Source: JBJFCE01 sp051888775 (GTDB taxonomy: Bacteria; Bacillota; Clostridia; Lachnospirales; Lachnospiraceae). From it: a stretch of 11,004 bases of DNA. Numbering within the stretch: the stretch's first letter is position 1; every line of letters begins with the position of its first letter. Shown in pieces: positions 1 through 6,815 of this stretch. The stretch spans positions 1 through 11,004 of the forward strand of contig JBJFCE010000053.1 in assembly GCA_051888775.1 (NCBI GenBank), given 5' to 3'. Position numbers and translations under genes: made by a program. The notes beneath the pieces are model-generated. The model was not told where the DNA came from. It saw only the letters and a program-made list of their open reading frames with translations, and did not search any database.

Positions 1-112
1 GAGGTGTTTTCGAGCTTAGTGCCGCTGCGCTTTTTCACGGAGTGAGAACGTGTCAGCAAACGAAACCTCTTACGCCTGTCCGGAAACTGCTACAGGATGA
101 ACGGTCATTGCT
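1..112. repeat. Long hairpin element A, right half only (cut by window edge)
   Basis: Bases 1-52 align without gaps to 10754-10805, the core of the complete hairpin element near the right end, with about 43 of 52 positions identical. Shared blocks include TTTCGAGCTTAGTG and CACGGAGTGAGAACGTG. In the complete copy the core is followed by a 55-bp arm, so bases from about 53 to 108 are probably the right arm here, with the left arm upstream of the window. The arm cannot be confirmed because its partner is missing, and the right boundary is an estimate. No coding sequence is evident in it. Confidence 0.6.
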
Positions 113-126
113 TCCACAATAACGGG

Positions 127-155
127 TTGCATCTGCCGGGGCTTTCCTTTATAAT
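127..155 (+). promoter_or_regulatory. Sigma-A-like promoter for the hydratase gene
   Basis: TTGCAT (127-132) is followed after 17 bases by a perfect TATAAT (150-155). The -35 box is weak (3 of 6) but the -10 box and spacing are ideal. Transcription would start near 162, giving a leader of about 50 bases before the ATG at 213. The promoter lies just right of hairpin element A. Confidence 0.65.
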
Positions 156-212
156 AAAAACAGCGTGAATATGCTGGGAAAAGCATAAAATCAGACAAAA
201 CGGAGGAAAACC

Positions 213-2525
213 ATGATTGAATTATTAAACGGTGGCGCATATCTGGTAAACGGCACGGAGATTGTTGCAGACAGCGGTGATGCGTTACAGGAAATAAAAA
301 GTAAGACCGGAAAAAGTGTGACTAAGGAAGAAGCTGCAAAGCAGACGATTGCTTATGATATCTTAAAAAGCCACAATACTTCCGGCAATATGGACAAGCT
401 GAAGATTAAATTTGACAAATTGACATCCCACGACATTACGTTTGTCGGAATTATTCAGACGGCAAGGGCTTCAGGCTTAAAGAAATTCCCGATTCCCTAT
501 GTACTGACGAACTGCCACAATTCTCTTTGTGCGGTCGGAGGAACAATCAATGAGGATGATCACATGTTTGGTCTGTCCTGTGCGAAGCGATACGGCGGTG
601 TATATGTACCGCCTCATCAGGCAGTCATCCATCAGTATGCGCGTGAGATGCTTGCAGGCGGCGGCAAAATGATCCTTGGATCAGATTCCCATACCCGTTA
701 CGGTGCCCTTGGAACAATGGCAATGGGCGAAGGCGGTCCGGAGCTTGTAAAGCAGCTTTTAAATCAGACCTATGATATCAATATGCCGGGTGTTGTCGGC
801 GTGTATCTGACCGGAGAGCCGATGCGCGGCGTCGGACCTCAGGATGTGGCGCTTGCCATCATCGGTGCAGCATTCGGCAACGGCTATGTAAAGAATAAAG
901 TGATGGAGTTCGTAGGCCCCGGTGTGTCCAGCCTGTCTCCCGATTTCCGCATCGGTATCGACGTTATGACAACGGAGACGACCTGTCTGTCCTCTATCTG
1001 GAGAACCGACGATCAGGTAAAAGAGTTCTATGATATCCACGGACGTGTAGAGGAATATAAAGAACTGAATCCGGGTGAAGTGGCATACTATGACGGTATG
1101 ATCAAGGTGGATCTTGGTAAGATCAAGCCGATGATCGCAATGCCGTTCCATCCGAGCAATGTTTATACCATCGAAGAACTGAATGCGAACCTTGACGATA
1201 TTTTAAATGATGTAGAAAAGCGTGCGGCTGTCAGCCTTGACGGAGCGGTTGATTTTACATTAAAGAATAAAGTAAAGAACGGTAAATTCATGGTGGATCA
1301 GGGTATTATCGCAGGCTGTGCAGGCGGTGGATTTGAGAATATCTGCGCGGCAGCCGACATCATGAAGGGCAGCTATATCGGAAGCGATGAGTTTACGATG
1401 AGCGTATATCCTGCTTCCATGCCGATCTATATGGAACTGATCAAGAACGGCTGTGCTGCAACGCTGATGGAGACAGGAGCGGTGTTAAAAACCGCATTCT
1501 GCGGACCTTGCTTCGGTGCGGGCGATACACCGGCAAATAATGCGTTCAGTATCCGTCATTCCACAAGAAACTTCCCGAACAGAGAAGGCTCTAAGCTGCA
1601 GAACGGACAGATTTCTTCCGTAGCGCTGATGGATGCACGTTCCATTGCGGCAACGGCTGCCAATAAAGGCGTGCTGACTGCAGCAACCGATGTTCCGGCT
1701 GAAATAGGAAAATACAAATATCACTTTGATGCGAATATTTATGCAAACCGTGTCTTTGATTCCAAAGGCGTGGCAGATGAAAGCGTAGAGATCAAGTTCG
1801 GACCGAATATCAAAGACTGGCCGGCGATGGTAGCACTGACGGAGAATCTGGTACTCAAGGTAGTATCCGAGATCCATGATCCTGTTACTACGACCGATGA
1901 ACTGATCCCTTCCGGAGAGACTTCTTCCTACCGCTCCAATCCTCTGGGACTGGCAGAGTTTACATTATCCAGAAAGGACCCTGCTTATGTAGGACTTGCA
2001 AAAGAAGTACAGAAAGCGGAGAAAGCAAGAGAAGCACTTCTGGACGGTACCGGAACGGATAAGCCCTGTCAGGTATTGCCGGAGATCCATGCGGTTATGG
2101 ACAAGATCAGGGAACAGTTCCCGGATGTAAAGCATGATAACTTCGGCATCGGCTCCACGATCTTTGCCGTAAAGCCGGGTGACGGCTCCGCAAGAGAGCA
2201 GGCTGCAAGCTGCCAGAAGGTGCTCGGCGGCTGGGCAAATATCGCAAACGAATATGCGACCAAGCGTTACAGAAGCAATCTGATCAACTGGGGTATGCTT
2301 CCGTTCATCATCGAAAAAGGTGAGCTGCCGTTTAAAAATCACGACTACCTCTTTATTCCGGGTATCCGCAAGGCAGTAGAGGAAAAAGCGTCCGAGATTA
2401 AGGCTTATGTCGTAAAGGAAGACGGGCTGAAGGAATTTAACCTGACACTGGGAGAGCTGACCGATGAGGAGCGTCAGATCATTCTGAAGGGATGTCTGAT
2501 TAACTATAATCGTGTTGAGGATTGA
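213..2525 (+). CDS. Aconitase-superfamily hydratase (YbhJ-like, [4Fe-4S])
   Basis: This 770-residue protein has the aconitase/isopropylmalate isomerase architecture. The N-terminal catalytic part carries GSDSHTRYG (about 156-164). Cluster-type cysteines are C369 in AGCAGGG and C430/C433 in FCGPCFG, spaced much like the three cluster ligands of aconitase. The C-terminal swivel domain holds GDGSAREQ (about 656-663), the counterpart of aconitase's SRE loop with its substrate-binding Arg (R661). Overall length and N-terminus resemble the uncharacterised YbhJ-type hydratases rather than true aconitase, so the substrate is unknown. It probably acts in the cytoplasm on a hydroxy-acid. The ATG is preceded by GGAGG (202-206) at 6 bases. 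The gene stands alone with its own promoter and no obvious metabolic partner nearby. Confidence 0.9.
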   Translation: MIELLNGGAYLVNGTEIVADSGDALQEIKSKTGKSVTKEEAAKQTIAYDILKSHNTSGNMDKLKIKFDKLTSHDITFVGIIQTARASGLKKFPIPYVLTNCHNSLCAVGGTINEDDHMFGLSCAKRYGGVYVPPHQAVIHQYAREMLAGGGKMILGSDSHTRYGALGTMAMGEGGPELVKQLLNQTYDINMPGVVGVYLTGEPMRGVGPQDVALAIIGAAFGNGYVKNKVMEFVGPGVSSLSPDFRIGIDVMTTETTCLSSIWRTDDQVKEFYDIHGRVEEYKELNPGEVAYYDGMIKVDLGKIKPMIAMPFHPSNVYTIEELNANLDDILNDVEKRAAVSLDGAVDFTLKNKVKNGKFMVDQGIIAGCAGGGFENICAAADIMKGSYIGSDEFTMSVYPASMPIYMELIKNGCAATLMETGAVLKTAFCGPCFGAGDTPANNAFSIRHSTRNFPNREGSKLQNGQISSVALMDARSIAATAANKGVLTAATDVPAEIGKYKYHFDANIYANRVFDSKGVADESVEIKFGPNIKDWPAMVALTENLVLKVVSEIHDPVTTTDELIPSGETSSYRSNPLGLAEFTLSRKDPAYVGLAKEVQKAEKAREALLDGTGTDKPCQVLPEIHAVMDKIREQFPDVKHDNFGIGSTIFAVKPGDGSAREQAASCQKVLGGWANIANEYATKRYRSNLINWGMLPFIIEKGELPFKNHDYLFIPGIRKAVEEKASEIKAYVVKEDGLKEFNLTLGELTDEERQIILKGCLINYNRVED

Positions 2526-2551
2526 GATTAGATAAATAGGGTGACCGGGAC

Positions 2552-2862
2552 GGGCTGCGTTTCAGAAACAGGATCAAGTAAGACGCGCTCCCGCTCCGCT
2601 CGGACGTAGCGGTNNNNNNNNNNNNNNNNNNNNNNNNNNNNNNNNNNNNNNNNNNNNNNNNNNNNNNNNNNNNNNNNNNNNNNNNNNNNNNNNNNNNNNN
2701 NNNNNNNNNNNNNGTTTCAGAAACAGGATCAAGTAAGACGCGCTCCCGCTCCGCTCGGACGTAGCGGTACTAAGGTTGGCGAAAATTGCAGGCAATTTTC
2801 GTCAACCTAAGGACCGACGTCCTCACAGGGTCTTACTTGATCCTGTTTCTGAAACGCAGCCC
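2552..2862. repeat. Long hairpin element B, interrupted by scaffold gap
   Basis: A 33-bp left arm (2552-2584) is the exact reverse complement of 2830-2862. Inside is a second hairpin, 2774-2789 against 2792-2807, with 15 of 16 pairs and a 2-base loop. Core pieces match elements A and D in the opposite orientation: TAGCGGTACTAAG (2762-2774) and CTAAGGACCGACGT (2807-2820). If the duplicated flanks of the gap are one copy, the true element is about 156 bp. It starts 26 bases after the hydratase stop and holds no gene. Confidence 0.85.
2614..2713. other. Scaffold gap of 100 N with identical 55-base flanks
   Basis: Exactly 100 N separate two identical 55-base sequences, 2559-2613 and 2714-2768. 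A round-number gap between contig ends that repeat the same 55 bases suggests unresolved overlap in a hairpin, rather than missing sequence. Any reading frame crossing the Ns is meaningless. Confidence 0.95.
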
Positions 2863-2930
2863 TGTTTGCGGTCAGTATATATTTTCTAAATATAGTTTAC
2901 TTCAAGACTAAATAGCGATAATTACGGTAA

Positions 2931-2966
2931 AAAGGCGTGTTTCATGGGAGATGCGCCTTTATTTTT
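2931..2966 (+). terminator. Rho-independent terminator
   Basis: AAAGGCG (2931-2937) pairs with CGCCTTT (2954-2960) across a 16-base loop, followed by ATTTTT. An A-run before the stem makes it plausible in both directions. It probably ends the hydratase transcript, although hairpin element B lies between the gene and this terminator. The rest of 2863-3056 is AT-rich and I see no gene in it. Confidence 0.55.
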
Positions 2967-3056
2967 GTGGGTGGGTACCCGATATAGTAAATACAAGCCG
3001 GATCATGGCGGCCGCATGAACGGGACTTGAATATGATTTACCACAGGGGGTAGAAT

Positions 3057-4169
3057 TTGCGAATTGATTCCAGTTACATAGGAATGGAATCCGCCAGAAG
3101 TCAAACTTCTGTAACGGCAGTGGCAGTGAACACTGCGACACAGGGAAGTGTACAGATACAGCAGGGGAATTTCGGAAACTTTGGAAATCTGCTGACAGGA
3201 TGGACCGACAGAGCAGGACTTTCGGAAATGAATGAGGATACGATGTCCGGGCTTCGTTATTCCAGATCTGATACCTATAGCGTAAAAGGGCTCAGTGACA
3301 TGAGTAATGCCCAAAAGCTTCACAGGATCAGAGAAGAATGTGTCATGTATCTGTTTCACCTGCTTTTTTCAAACCGTAAGCATGGTGGCACTACAGAGGA
3401 TGGATATGTATACGGTGCACAAAAATCCGTTATGACATCGGATGATACACAAGGACAGAATGCGAAAAGCAGCAATACAAATGAGGTGTTTTTATCTCTG
3501 TCAGGTTCCTCCGCAAATGTCCGGTATTTTCATGCGGAAGCGGAAAATACGACATTTACCACAAAAGGAAAGGTAGTAACAGGAGACGGCAGAGAAATAG
3601 ATTTCGGGCTTGAACTGCAGATGTCCAGAAGCTTTGCCGAGTATTATGAGGCAAATTATGAGGCACCGCAGCCGGAATTGTGCGATCCGTTAGTGATCAA
3701 CTTAGAGCCCGGTATGGCAAAGCTTTCGGATCAGAAGTTTTTGTTTGATCTGGATCAGGACGGTGTTCTGGACCGGATTTCTTCATTGGAAAAAGGAAGC
3801 GGTTTTCTGGCACTGGATAAAAACGGTGACGGAAAGATCAATGACGGCGCAGAACTGTTTGGCACATCGACAGGGAACGGCTTTTATGAGCTTGCAGCCT
3901 ATGATGATGACCGAGACGGCTGGATCGATGAGGATGATGAGATCTATGATAAGCTTTTGATCTGGGCAAAGGATGAGAACGGGAACGACACGCTGTATCA
4001 TCTGAAGGAAGCCGGAGTGGGTGCGATCTGCTTAAGCCACGTGCCGACGGAATTTTCTTTAAGCAGTCTCAAAGACCGGCAGACCAATGGTGTCATCCGC
4101 AGTACCGGAATGTTTTTATATGAAGACGGAACAGCCGGTACCGTGCAGCATATTGATATTGCAAAATAA
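3057..4169 (+). CDS. Hypothetical protein with EF-hand-like calcium loops
   Basis: This 370-residue protein has no signal peptide or membrane segment. The N-terminal 200 residues are Ser/Thr/Asn-rich and unrecognised. The C-terminal part (about 210-330) has a run of acidic loops of the DxDxDG type: D231-D239 (DLDQDGVLD), D254-E266 (DKNGDGKINDGAE) and D283-D294 (DDDRDGWIDEDD), with a weaker one near 306 (DENGN). The layout, FLALDKNGDGKINDGAELFG then an AAYDDDRDG repeat, resembles the calcium-binding module found in RTX/VCBS-type proteins. The start is TTG, supported by AGGGGG (3045-3050) 6 bases upstream. The first in-frame ATG (3084) has no comparable site. Function is unknown and calcium binding is inferred. 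Hairpin elements lie on both sides, so it is probably monocistronic. Confidence 0.8.
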   Translation: MRIDSSYIGMESARSQTSVTAVAVNTATQGSVQIQQGNFGNFGNLLTGWTDRAGLSEMNEDTMSGLRYSRSDTYSVKGLSDMSNAQKLHRIREECVMYLFHLLFSNRKHGGTTEDGYVYGAQKSVMTSDDTQGQNAKSSNTNEVFLSLSGSSANVRYFHAEAENTTFTTKGKVVTGDGREIDFGLELQMSRSFAEYYEANYEAPQPELCDPLVINLEPGMAKLSDQKFLFDLDQDGVLDRISSLEKGSGFLALDKNGDGKINDGAELFGTSTGNGFYELAAYDDDRDGWIDEDDEIYDKLLIWAKDENGNDTLYHLKEAGVGAICLSHVPTEFSLSSLKDRQTNGVIRSTGMFLYEDGTAGTVQHIDIAK

Positions 4170-4182
4170 TTACCAAAATTTA

Positions 4183-4324
4183 CCAAGGCTGTCTTACAAA
4201 TAAAATGCCCGTTTGTGTCTCGGCAAAACATACAGATTTGCGACAGCCTTAGGAACGTGAGCCGAGCAAATCTGTATGTTTTGCCGATACACAGGCGGGC
4301 ATTTTATTTGTAAGGCAGCCTTGG
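4183..4324. repeat. Long hairpin element C (59-bp arms)
   Basis: Arms 4183-4241 and 4266-4324 are complementary at 55 of 59 positions. Three of the four differences become U-G pairs in plus-strand RNA. The 24-base loop (4242-4265) contains GACAGCCTT, exactly complementary to AAGGCTGTC near the outer end of the left arm (4186-4194), so a second fold is possible. Loop and arm ends match element E. It starts 13 bases after the stop codon at 4169 and could act as a strong terminator, but there is no T-run after the stem. Confidence 0.92.
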
Positions 4325-4347
4325 AACAAATTTCATATCGTGCTTTT

Positions 4348-4376
4348 GCATGAAGCAGTACCGGAATGCATAGAAT
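4348..4376 (+). promoter_or_regulatory. Possible sigma-E-type promoter for spoIID
   Basis: CATAGAAT (4369-4376) matches 7 of 8 positions of the Bacillus sigma-E -10 consensus CATACAnT. GCATGAA (4348-4354), 14 bases upstream, fits only the first half of the -35 consensus. spoIID is a known sigma-E gene, so the position is sensible. The inferred start site would fall close to the AGGGG used by the 4393 start, which makes this uncertain. Confidence 0.3.
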
Positions 4377-4392
4377 AGTGCAGGGGTGCGAG

Positions 4393-5406
4393 ATGGACAA
4401 AGTAAGAGCGCGTGAGTTCAGAATCAAAAAAGAGCGGAAAACGACCATGGGAAGGAAAAGCATCAGAATCCTTTGCGCGGTCGTTTTTTGTATGATCGGA
4501 CTTCCTCTGTTGCTTTCGTTCGGAATCGGAGGCGGACAAAGTAAGGAGCGGGAAGCAGGAGCAAAAGAAGAATTTTCGTTAAATCAAGCGGATGCAGGAT
4601 ATGATGTGATCTGTGAGCGACCGTCCGGAACGCTGCATATTCCGATGGAGGAGTATCTGATCAGTACGATCGCTCAAGTGATGGGACCGGAGGAACCGGC
4701 AGAAGCCATGAGAGCGCTGGCGGTACTGTTGCGGACACAGGTCGTGTATGAATCGGAATTGGAAGGCGGATGCTTTGCGGAACAGGTAAAGCTATTGGAA
4801 GAATTAAGAGAAGAATGGGGAGAACAGAGCGATGCGTATATGGAGATCTATCGCAGCGCGGTTGCAGATACTGCCGGTATCATTATGACATGGCAGGGGG
4901 AGGTCATGGAGACGGCATACCACCAAGTCAGTGCCGGAAATACCAGAAACGGCAGTGAGGTGTTCGGAGACCGGCTTCCTTATCTGATATCGGTTGCCTG
5001 TGAAGAGGATCTGATGTCTCCGCAGTATTACAGCCGGATCAGCTTTTCAAAAAAAGATTTTTTTGAAAAATTGCGTCTGCTGACCGGAAATGAGAATCTG
5101 ACATCGGCAGAACTGATCATCGATCAGAGAGACTCGGCAGGTTATGTGATCTCGCTGACGATCCGATCCGAAGATACGGATGCGGTTCAGATAGGCGGAG
5201 AAACTTTTCGGGGTATCATGGGACTGCCGTCATCGCATTTTTCAATGGAAGAAGAAGGAGATACCGTTTCTTTTTTGTGTAAAGGTGTCGGGCATGGCTT
5301 TGGGATGAGCGTTTACAGTGCATGCCGGCTGGCGGAGAAAGGCACGGATTTTATGGATATTTTGCGTTATTTTTATCCGGAAGCCGTGTTTATGCGAATC
5401 GCATGA
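4393..5406 (+). CDS. spoIID: Stage II sporulation protein D (SpoIID/LytB family)
   Basis: SpoIID is a membrane-anchored lytic transglycosylase that cuts glycan strands in the septum during forespore engulfment, in the mother cell with SpoIIM and SpoIIP. This 337-residue homologue has one membrane anchor (about 24-43) and the family's PMEEYLISTIA segment (84-94). It also has RALAVLLRTQ, the YHQVSAG motif with its conserved His, LPYLISV, and a C-terminal GVGHGFGMSVYSA. The family's AxEMP motif reads AQVMG, so Val96 sits where the catalytic Glu is expected. Loss of glycan-cleaving activity is therefore possible. ATG 4393 has AGGGG 6 bases upstream. ATG 4366 overlaps a candidate promoter, and ATG 4447 is an alternative with a weaker site. 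spoIIQ follows, as in other Clostridia. Confidence 0.9.
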   Translation: MDKVRAREFRIKKERKTTMGRKSIRILCAVVFCMIGLPLLLSFGIGGGQSKEREAGAKEEFSLNQADAGYDVICERPSGTLHIPMEEYLISTIAQVMGPEEPAEAMRALAVLLRTQVVYESELEGGCFAEQVKLLEELREEWGEQSDAYMEIYRSAVADTAGIIMTWQGEVMETAYHQVSAGNTRNGSEVFGDRLPYLISVACEEDLMSPQYYSRISFSKKDFFEKLRLLTGNENLTSAELIIDQRDSAGYVISLTIRSEDTDAVQIGGETFRGIMGLPSSHFSMEEEGDTVSFLCKGVGHGFGMSVYSACRLAEKGTDFMDILRYFYPEAVFMRIA

Positions 5407-5433
5407 ATATTTGAACAAATATAGGAAACACTA
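5405..5433 (+). promoter_or_regulatory. Sigma-F-type forespore promoter for spoIIQ
   Basis: GGAAACACTA (5424-5433) fits every position of the Bacillus sigma-F -10 consensus GGnrAnAHTR. GAATA (5405-5409), 14 bases upstream, matches 4 of 5 positions of the -35 GYWTA. spoIIQ is a classical early-forespore sigma-F gene. Transcription would start near 5440, leaving a leader of about 75 bases. The promoter overlaps the end of spoIID and implies that the two genes are transcribed in different compartments. Confidence 0.6.
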
Positions 5434-5516
5434 ACCCTGAACACAGTTTATGAAGAACATTACCGGACCGGCAGACAGGCGGCTCGGATCATTCAGGCTC
5501 ACAGGGGGTAGTGTAT

Positions 5517-6461
5517 ATGGAAATCAGACACGGAAACAATTTTTCCGGAAACAACAAAAATAAGAAAAGGATCGGGAAACGGGGACTCGGAAAGGAAAAG
5601 ATCACCATGCTTGTGACATCCGTCACGGTATTAACGGTGCTTACGGTAACCGGAATCTATATCGGTCAGAAAAAGGATGCAGAGCAGGATCATCGTATGA
5701 TTGATTTTTCTGCACTGGACAATGCGGGTGAGGATACGGCGGATGCCGGAAATGCAGACGGTACGGACGATCTTGCAGACGGCTTTGTGGAACACAATGA
5801 TCTGGATGTGGACCCCGATCTGTATCAGGAGTATCGGGCGGCAAATTCCGGAGATGTGCAGAATCCGGATCTGGCAAGAGGCACTCAGGAGGAAGTGACA
5901 CCGACACCGATGCAGGAGAATGCACAGGAGGAAACGGATGAGGACGAGCCGCAGCAAGAGAAAGTAACAGGAACGCAGGATGCGGCAGAGTCCATGAGCT
6001 CCATGACGGTTGCTGAGATCATACAGGAAAAAACGGATGCGCTGGTATTTGATACAAGTGAAGCATTGGCATGGCCGGTTGTGGGAAATGTTATTATGAA
6101 TTACAGCATGGATTCCTATGTTTATTATGCAACACTGGGACAGTACAGATACAGCGACGCGATTGTGATCTCAGCAACGGAAGGCGAGCACATTACGGCG
6201 GCAGCGGACGGTGTGGTGACAGAGGTATTTTATGATGAAGAGATCGGAAATGCCCTGACGGTAGCGCTCGGAAGCGGTTATGAGCTGACCTACGGACAGC
6301 TTGCGGATATCCAGGTAGCAGCCGGAGATACGGTTAACAGGGGAGAACTGTTAGGCACGGTTGCGGCACCGACTAAGTATTATACACTTGAGGGTACAAA
6401 CGTGTATTTTCGGATGACCAAGGATGGAGAACCGGTCAATCCGCTGACGTTGTTACAGTGA
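5517..6461 (+). CDS. spoIIQ: SpoIIQ-like protein with degenerate LytM/M23 domain
   Basis: SpoIIQ sits in the forespore membrane and binds SpoIIIAH of the mother cell, forming the intercellular channel that supports engulfment. This 314-residue protein has a basic cytoplasmic tail (1-29), one membrane segment (about 30-50), a long acidic linker (about 55-165) and a C-terminal LytM fold starting at AWPVVG (185). Canonical M23 ligands are absent: HxxxD is replaced by S213...V217, YxHL by YGQL (Q261), and HxH by N295-V-Y297. It is therefore probably a structural, non-enzymatic domain. The assignment rests on this architecture plus its place after spoIID. ATG 5517 lies 8 bases after AGGGGG (5503-5508). 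The GTG at 5511 is too close to that site. Confidence 0.85.
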   Translation: MEIRHGNNFSGNNKNKKRIGKRGLGKEKITMLVTSVTVLTVLTVTGIYIGQKKDAEQDHRMIDFSALDNAGEDTADAGNADGTDDLADGFVEHNDLDVDPDLYQEYRAANSGDVQNPDLARGTQEEVTPTPMQENAQEETDEDEPQQEKVTGTQDAAESMSSMTVAEIIQEKTDALVFDTSEALAWPVVGNVIMNYSMDSYVYYATLGQYRYSDAIVISATEGEHITAAADGVVTEVFYDEEIGNALTVALGSGYELTYGQLADIQVAAGDTVNRGELLGTVAAPTKYYTLEGTNVYFRMTKDGEPVNPLTLLQ

Positions 6462-6603
6462 TTTTTTGTGAGTGATCAGGCTCCAAGAAGAAAAGCGGGC
6501 ATAGATTAAAGTATGAGGCAGAAGAAAATAAGTAATCGATTTCATACTCCTTTTCTTCATCTTCTGTTAAAGTACTTTTCCCATCGATTGCTTTCTATAG
6601 ATG
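6462..6603. other. Gene-poor stretch with a possible decayed minus-strand reading frame
   Basis: There is no gene with a credible start here. On the minus strand a frame is open from 6594 to a stop at 6436-6438, overlapping the end of spoIIQ. It encodes 52 residues beginning KAIDGKSTLTEDEEKEYEID, which has protein-like composition but no start codon. It is interrupted by TAG right at the edge of hairpin element E. I do not recognise it. It may be a gene remnant or chance. Confidence 0.25.
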
Positions 6604-6736
6604 GGCTGTCGCACAAAACAGAACTCCTATTCCCGTATCGGTAAACTCATACATTTGCGACAGTCTCAGTAATGTGAGTGGGCAAATTTGTAAGTTTACC
6701 GATATGGGAACGGGAGCTCTGTTTTGTGCGACAGCC
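6604..6736. repeat. Long hairpin element E (55-bp arms)
   Basis: Arms 6604-6658 and 6682-6736 pair at 48 of 55 positions around a 23-base loop (6659-6681). The outer ends are GGCTGTCGCAC and GTGCGACAGCC. The loop region TTTGCGACAGTCTCAGTAAT is nearly the same as in element C (TTTGCGACAGCCTTAGGAAC). The arms share blocks with C, such as GGCTGTC at the end and TCGG(C/T)AAA, but have diverged on both sides together. An upstream extension of the next reading frame runs through this element and is not real coding sequence. Confidence 0.92.
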
Positions 6737-6747
6737 TTTACATATGC

Positions 6748-6776
6748 TTTACCTTGAAGCCGGAACGTGGTATCAT
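6748..6776 (+). promoter_or_regulatory. Extended -10 sigma-A-like promoter for the lipoprotein-ddl-murF operon
   Basis: TTTACC (6748-6753), a 17-base spacer, then TATCAT (6771-6776) preceded by TGG, which gives an extended -10. Matches to consensus are 4 of 6 and 5 of 6. The inferred start near 6783 leaves about 33 bases before the GTG start at 6816. It begins 11 bases after hairpin element E ends. Confidence 0.55.
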
Positions 6777-6815
6777 CTAAAAGATAAGATAATCGCACGC
6801 TGTAGGAGGCTTTCG

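Noticed and set aside
759..2342. Several minus-strand frames of 60-130 codons opposite the hydratase.
   Set aside because: They are shadows of a strongly conserved plus-strand gene, with no ribosome binding sites and compositions rich in Cys, His and Arg.
2574..2795. Minus-strand reading frame across the N run.
   Set aside because: It consists of unknown residues plus hairpin arms and the duplicated contig end.
2978..2985. CCCGATAT upstream of the calcium-loop gene, 7 of 8 to the sigma-28/sigma-D -10 element.
   Set aside because: No TAAA -35 box at the required spacing, so one short match is not enough to call a motility promoter.
6515..6600. Short repeats such as AGTATGA/TCATACT, two ATCGATT copies and AAAGTACTTT as an operator.
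   Set aside because: Short AT-rich matches expected by chance, with no clear position relative to a promoter.
6678..6815. 46-residue N-terminal extension of the GH9-like lipoprotein.
   Set aside because: It runs through hairpin element E and the promoter. The GTG at 6816 has a consensus ribosome binding site and starts a perfect lipoprotein signal.
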